Counted from the first letter of the stretch, positions 52,625 to 62,393 are shown. The stretch is DNA of 64,000 nt from Pseudomonas sp. A34-9 (GCF_029543085.1 NZ_CP119967.1:186001-250000), one strand, 5' to 3'. Translations and numbers: made by a program. The notes: a model not told the origin generated them from the letters alone.

Positions 52625-52709
52625 TGTAGGAGCTGCCGCAGGCTGCGATCTTTTGACTTTGTTTTAAAAAGAAAAGAGCAAAAGATCGCAGCCTGCGGCA
52701 GCTCCTACA
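52625..52709. repeat. REPIN (GTAGGAGCTGCCGCAGG type)
   Basis: GTAGGAGCTGCCGCAGGCTG and its complement around an AT-rich centre; ends five bases before the desaturase stop region. Confidence 0.9.
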
Positions 52710-52713
52710 AGGG

Positions 52714-53898
52714 TCAGGCGGCTGCAGGGCGCAGCGAGTAGGTTTTCAACTGGTCGGCGAACTCACGCAGGGAATGGATACCGCTGGCCTCGGCCTCGTG
52801 AATCCACTCTTTAATGGCGGCGAGCATGTCGTGGCCATTTGCGCTGGTCTTGACCCAGATCTGCTGCAGGGCCAGGCGTTTTTCGTAAATTACCTTCAGC
52901 GCCTGGCTGTGCTCGAGCATGGTCTGGATGCGCAAGTGGTGGCGATCTTCGAGCAGGCTGGTTTCCCGCGACAGCAGGCGTTTGGCCCGGTGGAACTGGT
53001 GGCGTACCGAATGATCGACCTTGGCCAGCTCTTGTTTGACCAGCGGGCCGATCACCAATTTGCGGTATTGAGCCATGATCTGGAAACGGTTGTTGAGGAT
53101 GGCCATGGCGGTGTCCATGTCCAGATTGCCCTTGCCTTCGACACGGTGGGCGATCGGTGCGACACGCTGAACCTTGGCCAGGCGCAGGAAGCTGAAGACT
53201 TTGATCCACGCCCAGCCGAGGTCGAACTCCCACTTCTTGACCGACAGCTTGGCCGAGTTAGGGTAGGTGTGATGGTTGTTGTGCAGTTCTTCACCGCCGA
53301 TCAGGATGCCCCATGGCACCAGATTGGTCGCTGCGTCGCGGCATTCGAAGTTGCGATAGCCGACGGCATGGCCCAGACCGTTGATGACGCCGGCAGCCCA
53401 CACCGGGATCCACATCATCTGGATCGCCCAGATGGTGATGCCGATGGTGCCGAACAGCAGCAGGTCGATGACGCCCATGATTGCCACACCCAGCAGCGGG
53501 TAACGGCTGTAGAGATTACGCTCGATCCAGTCTTCCGGGCAGTTCTTGCCGTAGATGCGCAGGGTTTCCGGGTTCTGCGCTTCGGCACGATACAGCTCGG
53601 CGCCGGTGCGCAGCACGGTGGAAAGGCCTTTGATGACCGGGCTGTGCGGGTCGTCCTCGGTTTCGCACTTGGCGTGGTGTTTACGGTGGATGGCAGTCCA
53701 CTCGCGGGTGTTCTGCGCCGTGGTCAGCCACAGCCAGAAACGGAAAAAGTGCTTCAGGCCGGCATTCAGCTCAAGCGAGCGATGGGCCGAGTAGCGATGC
53801 AGATAGACCGTGACGGCAACAATCGTCACGTGGGTCATCAGCAGGGTGACTGCGACCAGAGACCAGGCCGACAAGCCAAGAAAACCTTCGTACCACAT
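52714..53898 (-). CDS. desA: Delta-9-type fatty acid desaturase
   Basis: A 394-residue membrane desaturase that puts a double bond in phospholipid or acyl chains. Three His boxes are present: HRYSAHR near residue 34, HRKHH near residue 71 and HNNHH near residue 205, with hydrophobic segments (LVAVTLLMTHVTIVAVTVYL, VAIMGVIDLLLFGTIGITIW). The helical C-terminal 130 residues are as in Pseudomonas DesA. Its position, divergent from a GGDEF-EAL gene followed by oscA and sbp, matches the PA0286-PA0283 order of P. aeruginosa. Confidence 0.92.
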   Translation of the reverse strand: MWYEGFLGLSAWSLVAVTLLMTHVTIVAVTVYLHRYSAHRSLELNAGLKHFFRFWLWLTTAQNTREWTAIHRKHHAKCETEDDPHSPVIKGLSTVLRTGAELYRAEAQNPETLRIYGKNCPEDWIERNLYSRYPLLGVAIMGVIDLLLFGTIGITIWAIQMMWIPVWAAGVINGLGHAVGYRNFECRDAATNLVPWGILIGGEELHNNHHTYPNSAKLSVKKWEFDLGWAWIKVFSFLRLAKVQRVAPIAHRVEGKGNLDMDTAMAILNNRFQIMAQYRKLVIGPLVKQELAKVDHSVRHQFHRAKRLLSRETSLLEDRHHLRIQTMLEHSQALKVIYEKRLALQQIWVKTSANGHDMLAAIKEWIHEAEASGIHSLREFADQLKTYSLRPAAA

Positions 53899-54044
53899 AG
53901 GCTATAGGGCCCTCGATAAAGATAAAAACAGCCGTTGCATTATCACCAAGCACACAGATAAAACCAGTCGCCCTTTCAGATAAGAGTCGCTGGATGTTTC
54001 TTGACCTATAATTCCAACCTTTTTGTAGGGACATGGACAGCTGA

Positions 54045-55964
54045 ATGCCTGCCACTTACCGCGATGCTTTGCGTGCAGCGCTGCTCTATCTCGTGCTTGC
54101 CGCTGCCTGGCTGCAAGGTACTGATCATTTATTAAACAATTTCTTCGATAACTCCGTCGATCTTGCCCGATGGCAACTGATCAACGGTTACGTCTTCGCG
54201 GCGTTCAGCGCCGGGCTGATTTTCCTGGCGCGGGCGCGATTGTGGGAGTTCCTCGGGATTGGCGCGCGTTTGCGTGAGCGCCACGTCGACCGCGAACGCC
54301 TGCGCCAGGCGGCAGCGGTGTTCGATTGCACCCGCGAAGGGGTGCTGGTGACCAACCATCACGGCCTGATCGTTCACGTCAATCGTGCGTTCATCGAGAT
54401 CACCGGTTATCAGCGTGAAGAAGTCATTGGGCAACAGCCGAGCCTGTTCAAATCCGGCCATCATCCGCCAGGGTTCTATCAGGCGATGTTCGCCACCCTT
54501 GAGTCGCAGGGCGAATGGAGCGGCGAAATCTGGAATCGCCGAAAAAGCGGCGAGATTTATCCACAGTGGCAGACCATTCGGGTTATTCACGATGATCAGG
54601 GCCGGCTCAGCCATTACGTCGCGGTGTTTTCCGACATCAGCGCGATCAAGGATTCCGAGCATGAACTCAAACACCTCGCGCACCACGATCCGCTGACGGA
54701 TCTGCCCAATCGGCTGCTGTTCAGCGATCGCGCCGAACAGGCACTGGCCTCGGCGCAAAACCACAAGCGCGGCTGTGCACTACTGATGCTGGATCTCGAT
54801 CACTTCAAAATGATCAATGACAGCCTCGGGTATAACATCGGCGATCGCTTGCTCAAGGCTGTGGCAGCGCGTTTGCAGGCGCTGTTCGGTCCCGGTATTA
54901 CACTGGCGCGTCTCGGTGGCGATGAGTTCGCCGTACTGGCGGAAAGTTGTCCACAGCCGGTGCAAGCGGCGGCGCTGGCGCAACGCATTCTCGACGCGCT
55001 CAAGGAGCCGTTCTGCATTGATGGTCATGAACTGTTCATCAACGCCAGTATCGGTATCAGCCTGTTCCCCAGCGACGCGTTGAGTGCCGATCAACTCCTG
55101 CGCAATGCCGATGCGGCGCTGTTCAAGGCCAAGAGCTGCGGTCGCAACGGTTACGCCTTGTACACCGAAGAACTCACCGCCCACGCCCAGCAACGGGTCG
55201 AAATCGCTTTCGAACTGCGCCGGGCGCTGGAGCAACAGGAATTACGGGTCTACTACCAACCCGTACATGACTTGAAGACCAGTCGCCTGATCGGTGTTGA
55301 AGCCTTGGTGCGCTGGCAGCATCCGCTACGGGGTCTGGTGTCTCCGGCCGAGTTCATTCCGATCGCTGAGCGCACCGGGTTGATCGCCGAGATCGACGCG
55401 TGGGTGATGCAGCAGGCGTGCCGGCAGATGTGCCAGTGGCAACAGGCCGGAATCGTGCTGTCATTTGTCGCGGTGAACGTGTCGTCGCGTTTGTTCGCCC
55501 GGCGTGAGCTTTACCAACAGGTCGCGCAGGTCCTGCATGACACCGGGCTGGATCCGGCGTATCTGGAGCTGGAAGTGACGGAAAGCGCGGTGATGGACGA
55601 TCCGGAAGTGGCACTGGAGCAAATGCACCGATTGCGCGAGTTGGGCATTCGCCTGGCCATCGATGACTTTGGTACAGGCTATTCATCGTTGTTGCGGCTC
55701 AAGCGCTTGCCGGTGCAGAAACTGAAAATCGATCAGGGTTTCGTTGCCGGCTTGCCTTGGGATGAGGATGACGCGGCGATTGTCCGGGTAATCATCGCGC
55801 TCGCCCGGAGCATGGGCATGCAGGTGCATGCCGAGGGTATCGAACAGGTTGAGCAGGCGGCTTTTCTGTTGGGACAGGAATGTGATTTGGGGCAGGGCTA
55901 CTGGTTTGGGCGGCCGGTTCCGGCGATGGAGATTGATTGGACGAGGGCACCGTTGATTGGCTGA
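54045..55964 (+). CDS. PAS-GGDEF-EAL membrane protein (PA0285-like)
   Basis: A 639-residue c-di-GMP enzyme. Two N-terminal membrane helices (LLYLVLAAAWLQG, YVFAAFSAGLIFLARA), a PAS domain at about 85-205, GGDEF at 291-295 intact (ARLGGDEFAVL), and an EAL domain with GVEALVRW at 419-421 plus DDFGTGYSS and KIDQGFV, which hold the metal and catalytic residues. Both halves look competent, so net activity cannot be judged. The neighbours desA and oscA make it the counterpart of PA0285. Confidence 0.92.
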   Translation: MPATYRDALRAALLYLVLAAAWLQGTDHLLNNFFDNSVDLARWQLINGYVFAAFSAGLIFLARARLWEFLGIGARLRERHVDRERLRQAAAVFDCTREGVLVTNHHGLIVHVNRAFIEITGYQREEVIGQQPSLFKSGHHPPGFYQAMFATLESQGEWSGEIWNRRKSGEIYPQWQTIRVIHDDQGRLSHYVAVFSDISAIKDSEHELKHLAHHDPLTDLPNRLLFSDRAEQALASAQNHKRGCALLMLDLDHFKMINDSLGYNIGDRLLKAVAARLQALFGPGITLARLGGDEFAVLAESCPQPVQAAALAQRILDALKEPFCIDGHELFINASIGISLFPSDALSADQLLRNADAALFKAKSCGRNGYALYTEELTAHAQQRVEIAFELRRALEQQELRVYYQPVHDLKTSRLIGVEALVRWQHPLRGLVSPAEFIPIAERTGLIAEIDAWVMQQACRQMCQWQQAGIVLSFVAVNVSSRLFARRELYQQVAQVLHDTGLDPAYLELEVTESAVMDDPEVALEQMHRLRELGIRLAIDDFGTGYSSLLRLKRLPVQKLKIDQGFVAGLPWDEDDAAIVRVIIALARSMGMQVHAEGIEQVEQAAFLLGQECDLGQGYWFGRPVPAMEIDWTRAPLIG

Positions 55965-56048
55965 GGCGGGGTCAAATTTGTTCCTGCGCGCAGCAAAGGC
56001 ACGCTCCGCGTCGCCCCAAAATCGCGGCGCAGAGCGCCGCCGGCTGCA

Positions 56049-56069
56049 TTCCCACGCAGAGCGTGGGAA
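56049..56069. repeat. Short hairpin repeat TTCCCACGCAGAGCGTGGGAA
   Basis: Copy of the repeat at 40995-41025, about 85 bases after the GGDEF-EAL stop; possible transcript end. Confidence 0.8.
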
Positions 56070-56094
56070 CGATCAGTTTTTCAGTTATATAAAC

Positions 56095-56138
56095 ATTCTT
56101 AAATAGTCTTTTTAAGAATATCCGCGCCTCTCTTATAT
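56095..56138 (+). promoter_or_regulatory. Dyad and -10 box upstream of oscA (CysB-type candidate)
   Basis: ATTCTTAAA-TAGTCTT-TTTAAGAAT (56095-56119) is a perfect 9-bp-arm dyad; TTATAT at 56133-56138 is a good -10 box with the right arm where the -35 would be. This fits an activator-dependent promoter. CysB is the expected regulator of sulfate-starvation genes, but the match to CysB sites is only in general character. Confidence 0.5.
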
Positions 56139-56201
56139 TGCTCCTACGCCGAACGCAGTGCCGCCCACTGCCAGGCAAATCCCATTTAAAGGAGCAGCAC
56201 C

Positions 56202-56384
56202 ATGAGCGCATCCCTTCGCAGCGTTGACGGTCAGGACGAAAGCACCATCTTGCGTGAAATCCAGAGCGCCCTGCGCGATCTGCGTTTCGGCGCGGTGGAG
56301 ATCACTGTGCACAACGCGCAAGTCGTGCAGATCGAACGCAAAGAGAAATTCCGTTTGCAGCAACCGGGCAAACAACCGGGCTGA
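56202..56384 (+). CDS. oscA: OscA-like small protein (DUF2292)
   Basis: A 60-residue protein matching OscA/DUF2292 in ILREIQSALRDLRFGAVEIT and VHNAQVVQIERKEKFRL. AAAGGAG precedes the ATG. OscA is known in pseudomonads for growth on organosulfur compounds or under sulfate limitation, and it sits before sbp, as here. Likely the first gene of a sulfur-regulated unit. Confidence 0.88.
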   Translation: MSASLRSVDGQDESTILREIQSALRDLRFGAVEITVHNAQVVQIERKEKFRLQQPGKQPG

Positions 56385-56393
56385 GTTGAAGAT

Positions 56394-56475
56394 CAAAAGA
56401 TCGCAGCCTGCGGCAGCTCCTGCGGGGGATTGATGTAGGAGCTGCCGAAGGTTCGGGCCGCGATCGGACGATCTT
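56394..56475. repeat. Degenerate REPIN between oscA and sbp
   Basis: AAAGATCGCAGCCTGCGGCA with a diverged partner GTAGGAGCTGCCGAAGG and extra bases in the right arm. It lies within the putative oscA-sbp transcript. Confidence 0.8.
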
Positions 56476-56544
56476 TCGCCGGCACACCCGATTCCAGATA
56501 TTCATAAGAAAAAGCCACCACCAAGAATTCCAGGAGCTTTCACC

Positions 56545-57558
56545 ATGTCGTCGATTCGCCGTTACGCTTTGGCCGCCCTGGCCAGCGCAGTGTTTGCCGG
56601 TTCCGCGGTTGCCAAGGATTACGAACTGCTCAACGTGTCGTACGACCCGACACGCGAGCTGTATCAGGACTACAACGCTGAATTCATCAAGTTCTGGCAG
56701 AAAGATCACGCTGGCGACACTGTGAAAATCCAGCAATCCCACGGTGGTTCGGGCAAACAGGGCCGCGCGGTGATCGACGGTCTGCGCGCCGACGTCGTGA
56801 CCCTGGCCCTGGCTGGTGACATCGACGAAATCGCCAAGCTCGGCAAGACCCTGCCCGCCGATTGGCAGAAGCGTCTGCCGGAAGCGAGCACGCCGTACAC
56901 CTCGACCATCGTCTTCCTGGTGCGCAAGGGCAACCCGAAAGGCATCAAGGACTGGGGCGACCTGGTCAAGAACGACGTCTCGGTGATCACCCCGAACCCG
57001 AAAACCTCCGGCGGTGCCCGCTGGAACTTCCTCGCCGCGTGGGCCTATGGCCTGAAAGCCAACGGCGGCAGCGAAGAAAAAGCCAAGGAATATGTACAAA
57101 CCCTGTTCAAGCATGTGCCAGTGCTGGACACCGGGGCGCGCGGTTCGACCATCACCTTCGTCAACAACGGTCAGGGTGACGTGTTGCTGGCCTGGGAGAA
57201 CGAAGCGTTCCTGGCACTGAAAGAAGATGGCGGCGCCGACAAGTTCGACATCGTCGTACCTTCGCTGTCGATCCTTGCCGAGCCGCCAGTGGCCGTGGTC
57301 GACAAGAATGCCGAGAAAAAAGGTAATGAGCAGATCGCCGAAGCTTATCTCAAGCACCTGTACAGCCCGGCCGGTCAGGAGATCGCAGCGAAGAACTTCT
57401 ACCGCCCGCGTGACAAGGACGTGGCTGCCAAGTACGCCCAGCAGTTCCCGAAACTGGACCTGGTGACCATCGACAAGGACTTCGGCGGCTGGAAAACCGC
57501 GCAGCCGAAATTCTTCAACGACGGTGGCGTGTTCGACCAGATTTATCAGGCGCAGTAA
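56545..57558 (+). CDS. sbp: Sulfate-binding periplasmic protein
   Basis: A 337-residue ABC-transporter binding protein with signal peptide ([17 protein letters not shown]). Family motifs: [20 protein letters not shown], the sulfate-site stretch [18 protein letters not shown] and [20 protein letters not shown] precedes the ATG. The permease and ATPase genes cysT, cysW and cysA follow after a REPIN. Catches sulfate or thiosulfate for import. Confidence 0.96.
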   Translation: MSSIRRYALAALASAVFAGSAVAKDYELLNVSYDPTRELYQDYNAEFIKFWQKDHAGDTVKIQQSHGGSGKQGRAVIDGLRADVVTLALAGDIDEIAKLGKTLPADWQKRLPEASTPYTSTIVFLVRKGNPKGIKDWGDLVKNDVSVITPNPKTSGGARWNFLAAWAYGLKANGGSEEKAKEYVQTLFKHVPVLDTGARGSTITFVNNGQGDVLLAWENEAFLALKEDGGADKFDIVVPSLSILAEPPVAVVDKNAEKKGNEQIAEAYLKHLYSPAGQEIAAKNFYRPRDKDVAAKYAQQFPKLDLVTIDKDFGGWKTAQPKFFNDGGVFDQIYQAQ

Positions 57559-57597
57559 TCTGACTCAAAGCGAGCCTGATGCTCAGGCACAAAACAT

Positions 57598-57685
57598 GTG
57601 GGAGCGAGCCTGCTCGCGAAGGCGGTATTTCAGCGACAGGGATGTTGACTGATACTCCCTCTTCGCGAGCAGGCTCGCTCCCACA
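57598..57685. repeat. REPIN between sbp and cysT
   Basis: TGTGGGAGCGAGCCTGCTCG and inverted copy CGAGCAGGCTCGCTCCCACA. It sits between the binding-protein gene and the permease genes and could shield sbp mRNA or stop part of the transcripts. Confidence 0.92.
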
Positions 57686-57712
57686 CTGATGCGTTTTTAA
57701 CCAAGGACTTTT

Positions 57713-58531
57713 ATGTCGCGTCGTATCTCCCCCGTCATACCCGGCTTCGGGCTGACGCTGGGCTACACCTTGGTGTACCTCAGCCTGATTGTGCTTATCC
57801 CGCTGGCGGCGATGTTCGTCCACGCCGCCCAACTCACCTGGGATCAGTTCTGGGCGATCATTTCCGCGCCACGGGTGCTGGCGGCTTTGAAGCTGAGCTT
57901 CGGCACCGCGCTGTGTGCCGCGATCATCAACGGCATCATCGGCACGCTGCTGGCCTGGGTGCTGGTGCGCTACAGCTTCCCGGGGCGCAAGGTCATCGAT
58001 GCGATGATCGACCTGCCGTTCGCCCTGCCGACGGCGGTGGCCGGTATCGCGCTGACGGCGCTGTACACACCGACCGGCCTGGTCGGGCAATTCGCCGCTG
58101 ACCTCGGTTTCAAAATCGCCTATACCCCGCTGGGGATCACCTTGGCGCTGACCTTCGTCACGCTGCCGTTCGTGGTGCGCACCGTGCAGCCGGTACTGGC
58201 CGACATTCCCCGTGAAGTCGAAGAAGCCGCCGCGTGTCTCGGTGCGAAACCGTTGCAGGTGTTCCGCCACATCCTCGTTCCCGCCTTGCTGCCCGCCTGG
58301 CTGACCGGTTTTGCCCTGGCGTTCGCGCGGGGCGTCGGCGAGTACGGTTCGGTGATCTTCATCGCCGGCAACATGCCGATGAAAACCGAGATCCTGCCGC
58401 TGCTGATCATGGTCAAGCTCGACCAATACGATTACACCGGCGCGACTGCCATCGGCGTGTTGATGCTGGTGGTTTCCTTTGTCCTGTTGCTGCTGATCAA
58501 CTTGCTGCAGCGGCGCATCGAAACCCCATAA
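57713..58531 (+). CDS. cysT: Sulfate ABC transporter permease CysT (CysU)
   Basis: A 272-residue inner-membrane permease with about six helices. It contains the EAA-type loop that docks the ATPase ([26 protein letters not shown]) and [24 protein letters not shown] is five bases before the ATG. Pairs with CysW; 13 bases separate the two genes. Confidence 0.95.
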   Translation: MSRRISPVIPGFGLTLGYTLVYLSLIVLIPLAAMFVHAAQLTWDQFWAIISAPRVLAALKLSFGTALCAAIINGIIGTLLAWVLVRYSFPGRKVIDAMIDLPFALPTAVAGIALTALYTPTGLVGQFAADLGFKIAYTPLGITLALTFVTLPFVVRTVQPVLADIPREVEEAAACLGAKPLQVFRHILVPALLPAWLTGFALAFARGVGEYGSVIFIAGNMPMKTEILPLLIMVKLDQYDYTGATAIGVLMLVVSFVLLLLINLLQRRIETP

Positions 58532-58544
58532 GGAGGCGCGAACA

Positions 58545-59417
58545 ATGTCCCAATCGTCTATTGCGGCCGCCTCTTCGGCCAACGCTGCACGCCGTGGCAG
58601 CGCCACTTCGCGCAGAATCCTGATCGGCCTTGGCTGGCTGATCTTTTTCCTGTTTCTGCTGCTGCCGTTGTTCATCGTGGTATCGCAGGGTTTGAAGAAT
58701 GGCCTCGGTGCATTCTTCACCGCGATCTTTGAACCGGATGCGCTTTCAGCATTGAAACTCACCGTGTTCGCCGTGCTGATTTCGGTACCGCTCAACCTGG
58801 TGTTCGGCGTCAGCGCCGCGTGGTGCGTGAGCAAGTACTCGTTCCGTGGCAAGAGCATGCTGGTGACGCTGATCGACCTGCCGTTCTCGGTATCGCCGGT
58901 GATCGCCGGCCTGGTCTACGTGCTGATGTTTGGTGCCCAGGGCCTGTTCGGTCCGTGGCTGCAGGATCACGACATCCAGATCGTCTTCGCCCTGCCGGGC
59001 ATCGTGCTGGCGACGATCTTCGTCACCGTGCCGTTCGTGGCCCGTGAGCTGATCCCGCTGATGCAGGAACAAGGCACGCAGGAAGAGGAAGCCGCGCGCC
59101 TGCTAGGCGCCAACGGCTGGCAGATGTTCTGGCATGTCACCGTGCCGAACATCAAGTGGGGCCTGATCTATGGCGTGGTGCTGTGTACCGCGCGGGCCAT
59201 GGGTGAATTCGGTGCGGTGTCGGTGGTGTCCGGGCACATTCGCGGGGTGACCAACACCTTGCCGCTGCACGTCGAGATCCTCTACAACGAATACAACCAC
59301 GTGGCCGCGTTCGCCGTGGCGAGCCTGTTGCTGATCCTGGCGCTCTTCATCCTGCTGGCCAAGCAGTGGAGCGAAAACCGTATCAACCGCCTGCGCGCCA
59401 GCGCCGCGGAGGAATAA
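58545..59417 (+). CDS. cysW: Sulfate ABC transporter permease CysW
   Basis: A 290-residue permease with [23 protein letters not shown] and the EAA loop [35 protein letters not shown] precedes the ATG. The stop is three bases from cysA, so they are co-translated. Confidence 0.95.
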   Translation: MSQSSIAAASSANAARRGSATSRRILIGLGWLIFFLFLLLPLFIVVSQGLKNGLGAFFTAIFEPDALSALKLTVFAVLISVPLNLVFGVSAAWCVSKYSFRGKSMLVTLIDLPFSVSPVIAGLVYVLMFGAQGLFGPWLQDHDIQIVFALPGIVLATIFVTVPFVARELIPLMQEQGTQEEEAARLLGANGWQMFWHVTVPNIKWGLIYGVVLCTARAMGEFGAVSVVSGHIRGVTNTLPLHVEILYNEYNHVAAFAVASLLLILALFILLAKQWSENRINRLRASAAEE

Positions 59418-59420
59418 TTC

Positions 59421-60410
59421 ATGTCGATCGAAGTGCGTAACGTCAGCAAGAATTTCAATGCGTTCAAGGCGCTGGACAACATCAGCCTGGACATCCACAG
59501 CGGTGAACTGGTCGCGCTGCTCGGCCCGTCAGGCTGCGGCAAGACCACGCTATTGCGGATTATCGCCGGTCTGGAAACCCCCGATCAGGGCAACATCGTG
59601 TTCCACGGCGAAGACGTCTCCGGTCACGACGTGCGTGATCGCAACGTCGGTTTTGTGTTCCAGCACTACGCGTTGTTCCGCCACATGACCGTGTTCGACA
59701 ACGTCGCGTTCGGCCTGCGCATGAAACCGAAAAACCAGCGCCCGAGCGAAAGCCAGATCGCGACCAAGGTGCATGAACTGCTGAACATGGTGCAGCTGGA
59801 TTGGCTGTCGGATCGTTATCCGGAGCAGTTGTCTGGTGGTCAGCGTCAACGTATCGCTCTGGCCCGTGCTTTGGCGGTGGAGCCAAAGGTTTTGCTGCTG
59901 GATGAGCCGTTCGGCGCCCTCGACGCCAAGGTGCGTAAAGAGCTGCGCCGTTGGCTGGCGCGCCTGCACGAAGACATCAACCTGACCTCGGTGTTCGTGA
60001 CCCACGACCAGGAAGAAGCGATGGAAGTCGCTGACCGCATCGTGGTGATGAACAAGGGTGTGATCGAACAGATCGGCTCACCGGGCGACGTCTACGAGAA
60101 CCCGGCCAGCGATTTTGTTTATCACTTCCTCGGCGATTCGAACCGCTTGCTGTTGAGCGATGACAATCACGTGCTGTTTCGCCCGCATGAAGTGTCGTTG
60201 TCCAGACACGAACTGGAAGATCACCATGCGGCTGAGGTGCGTGATATCCGGCCGTTGGGCGCGACCACGCGGGTGACGTTGAAGGTGGAAGGGCAGACGG
60301 ATCTGATCGAGGCCGAAGTGGTCAAGGATCACGACAGCCTGATCGGCTTGGCCAAGGGTGAAACCCTGTTCTTCAAGCCGAAGGTCTGGCAGAAAGTCGC
60401 CAACCTTTAA
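59421..60410 (+). CDS. cysA: Sulfate ABC transporter ATPase CysA
   Basis: A 329-residue ATPase. Walker [12 protein letters not shown] near residue 35, signature [15 protein letters not shown], Walker [13 protein letters not shown] and switch His in [11 protein letters not shown] are intact. The C-terminal domain (about 245-329, [19 protein letters not shown]) is the TOBE-like regulatory part. Energises sulfate import through CysTW. A cluster of repeats follows the stop. Confidence 0.96.
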   Translation: MSIEVRNVSKNFNAFKALDNISLDIHSGELVALLGPSGCGKTTLLRIIAGLETPDQGNIVFHGEDVSGHDVRDRNVGFVFQHYALFRHMTVFDNVAFGLRMKPKNQRPSESQIATKVHELLNMVQLDWLSDRYPEQLSGGQRQRIALARALAVEPKVLLLDEPFGALDAKVRKELRRWLARLHEDINLTSVFVTHDQEEAMEVADRIVVMNKGVIEQIGSPGDVYENPASDFVYHFLGDSNRLLLSDDNHVLFRPHEVSLSRHELEDHHAAEVRDIRPLGATTRVTLKVEGQTDLIEAEVVKDHDSLIGLAKGETLFFKPKVWQKVANL

Positions 60411-60417
60411 CTGATCA

Positions 60418-60548
60418 TTCCCACGCTCTGCGTGGGAATGCATCCCGTGACGCTCCGGGTCACAGTGGACGCAGAGCGTCCAAGGCGGCGTTCCCACGCA
60501 GAGCGTGGGAACGAGCGGATGTAGGAGCTGCCGCAGGCTGCGACCTTT
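60418..60548. repeat. Composite repeat cluster after cysA
   Basis: Three elements in tandem: TTCCCACGCTCTGCGTGGGAA, a spaced copy with GACGCTCCGGGTCAC and GGACGCAGAGCGTCC, then GTTCCCACGCAGAGCGTGGGAAC and a single GTAGGAGCTGCCGCAGGCTG REP. Together they fill the gap to the convergent DUF962 gene and likely end both transcripts. Confidence 0.85.
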
Positions 60549-60556
60549 TAAGCGGC

Positions 60557-61084
60557 CTAAGCCGCCGCTTTGCGATTCGGATTGACCCGCACCACCCCCG
60601 CCCGCGCCTCGATCTGTTCTTTCAACTCATGCCGCATGCCGAGCATGAACGCCAGTTCGGCCACGACAAACAACGGCCCGACAATCAGCCCCGACACATC
60701 ATCGACGAACGCCGGTTTGCGCCCCTCATAGTGATGACCGACAAACTGGATCACCCAGCCGACCACAAACATCGCCAGACCACTGCTCAACCAGACCAGG
60801 GTGCTTTGCTGTGCCAGCACATGCCCGGCCCATACAGATAAGCCCATCAGCACGGTCATCAGCACGCCCAACTTGATTTCCAGACGCAGATAAAACCACG
60901 CTGAGAGCAGCGCCACGATAACGGCTGGAGATATCCACAAGCCGCCCAGCGACCATTGCGGACGCGACAACAAAACTGCCACGGCCACCACAATCAGCGG
61001 AATGCCGATAAAGTGGCTGGCGATGTTGCGCGGATCGCGGTGGTAAGCGGCGTATTGACTGAGATGGTCGACGAGGCTTTTCAT
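60557..61084 (-). CDS. Mpo1-like (DUF962) membrane protein
   Basis: A 175-residue protein with four to five helices. The family start is SLVDHLSQYAAYHRDPRNIASHFIGIPLI (conserved H-x-x-x-x-N and H-x-x-G), followed by VIQFVGHHYEGRKPAFVDD. Yeast Mpo1 is an Fe(II)-dependent 2-hydroxy fatty acid dioxygenase; the conserved His residues are present here. GGAGGA precedes ATG 61084. Divergent from the Crp/Fnr gene with an 84-base gap. Confidence 0.88.
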   Translation of the reverse strand: MKSLVDHLSQYAAYHRDPRNIASHFIGIPLIVVAVAVLLSRPQWSLGGLWISPAVIVALLSAWFYLRLEIKLGVLMTVLMGLSVWAGHVLAQQSTLVWLSSGLAMFVVGWVIQFVGHHYEGRKPAFVDDVSGLIVGPLFVVAELAFMLGMRHELKEQIEARAGVVRVNPNRKAAA

Positions 61085-61168
61085 TGTTGTTCCTCCAGTA
61101 GGGTTGATCGCATCATCCCTCGGGATCAGGGTTCGCTCTGTCAGGCAGGCGACAATCCAGGAGTGTTT

Positions 61169-61846
61169 ATGCAAATACGTTCGCGGCTGATGAGTGGCCA
61201 GTGGTTCAGTCATCTGCCGGTGTCCTTTCAGGATAGCCTGCTGGCGGCGGCCCGGGAGCGACGGCTGACGGCGGGGCAGCGCTTGTTTCAGCGCGGCGAT
61301 GCGCCATGCGGCTTGTACGCGGTGCTCGATGGCGCGGTGCGCATCGGTGCGGTGAGCGAGCAGGGCAAAGAGGCGTTGTTGAGTCTGGTCGAGGCGCCGC
61401 ACTGGTTCGGCGAAATCTGCCTGTTCGATGGCCAGCCGCGTACGCATGACGCTTACGCCGTCGGTCCGTGCACCTTACTCAATATCCCGCAGGCGGCGTT
61501 GCTGAAACTGCTCGATGAGCAGCCGGTGTATTGGCGGCATCTGGCGCTGCTGATGAGCCACAAACTGCGCCTGACGTTTATCAATCTGGAACAACTGAGC
61601 CTGCTGCCGGCCCCGGCGCGTCTGGCCCATCGTTTGCTGATGATCGCCGAAGGCTACGGCGAACTCAACGCGCCACGCCGAGTGCTGCAGTTGCCACAGG
61701 AGCAGTTGGCATCGATGCTGGCGCTGTCGCGGCAGACCACCAACCAGATTCTCAAGGATTTGCAGGGGCAGGGGATTATCGGCCTCGGATACGGCGAGAT
61801 CGAAATCCTCGACGCCGCACGATTGCGCGCCCTGGCCACGATCTGA
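61169..61846 (+). CDS. Crp/Fnr-family transcriptional regulator
   Basis: A 225-residue regulator. Effector domain at about 15-125 (LFQRGDAPCGLYAVLDGAVRIG, WFGEICLFDGQPRTHDAYAVG), dimer helix, and a C-terminal helix-turn-helix (LPQEQLASMLALSRQTTNQILKDLQGQGII). No Cys cluster for an Fe-S centre and no full cAMP-binding set, so the ligand is unknown. GGAG six bases before ATG 61169. Could regulate the divergent DUF962 gene. Confidence 0.9.
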   Translation: MQIRSRLMSGQWFSHLPVSFQDSLLAAARERRLTAGQRLFQRGDAPCGLYAVLDGAVRIGAVSEQGKEALLSLVEAPHWFGEICLFDGQPRTHDAYAVGPCTLLNIPQAALLKLLDEQPVYWRHLALLMSHKLRLTFINLEQLSLLPAPARLAHRLLMIAEGYGELNAPRRVLQLPQEQLASMLALSRQTTNQILKDLQGQGIIGLGYGEIEILDAARLRALATI

Positions 61847-61863
61847 TGAGCAACCGAGATCCC

Positions 61864-61954
61864 ATGTGGGAGCGAGCTTGCTCGCGAAAGCGGTGGGTCA
61901 TTCAACTGAGATTTTGACTGAACCGACGCCTTCGCGAGCAAGCTCGCTCCCACA
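61864..61954. repeat. REPIN (GTGGGAGCGAGCTTGCTCGC type)
   Basis: ATGTGGGAGCGAGCTTGCTC and inverted copy GAGCAAGCTCGCTCCCACAT, between convergent Crp/Fnr and HIUase genes. Confidence 0.9.
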
Positions 61955-61970
61955 TTTGATCGTGTTGATT

Positions 61971-62381
61971 TCAGGAACCGCGATAGGTCGAGAAGCCGTA
62001 CGGGCTGAGCAGCAGCGGGATGTGGTAATGCTGATCGGTCTGCTTCACTTCAAAAATCACCGGAATCTCCGGGAAGAACGTGTCGTGCTTGACCTTCTTG
62101 AAGTACTCGCCGGTTTTGAACACCACGCGGTATTCACCCGCTTCAAAAGGCTGCTTGGCCGGGAACAGTTCGGCAATCCGCCCTTGTTCATTGGTCGTGC
62201 CCTGAGCCAAAGGCTGCCAGTTCTCCCCGACATGTTTTTCCAGCGTCACGTTAATGCCTGGCGATGGCAGGCCGTTTTCCAGATTGAGCACGTGCACGCT
62301 CAATGGATTGCCAGCGGCCAGCGCCAGGCTTGAGAAAGCACTCAGGCCGAGCGCGGCGAAAGTCATGCGCAAAGTATTCAT
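61971..62381 (-). CDS. Periplasmic 5-hydroxyisourate hydrolase (transthyretin-like)
   Basis: A 136-residue protein with a signal peptide (TFAALGLSAFSSLALA) and the transthyretin-related fold: LSVHVLNLENGLPSPGINVTLE, FKTGEYFKKVKHDTFFPEIPVIFEV, HYHIPLLLSPYGFSTYRGS. The C-terminal YRGS is the hallmark of HIU hydrolases. In E. coli the periplasmic homologue HiuH lies beside the hprRS two-component genes; here such genes lie across a shared intergenic region. Co-directional with the GlcG-like gene upstream. Confidence 0.92.
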   Translation of the reverse strand: MNTLRMTFAALGLSAFSSLALAAGNPLSVHVLNLENGLPSPGINVTLEKHVGENWQPLAQGTTNEQGRIAELFPAKQPFEAGEYRVVFKTGEYFKKVKHDTFFPEIPVIFEVKQTDQHYHIPLLLSPYGFSTYRGS

Positions 62382-62393
62382 CGATGCATCTCC

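Noticed and set aside
60956..61168. Longer N-terminus of the Crp/Fnr regulator
   Set aside because: The extension is antisense to the DUF962 gene; GGAG precedes the ATG at 61169.
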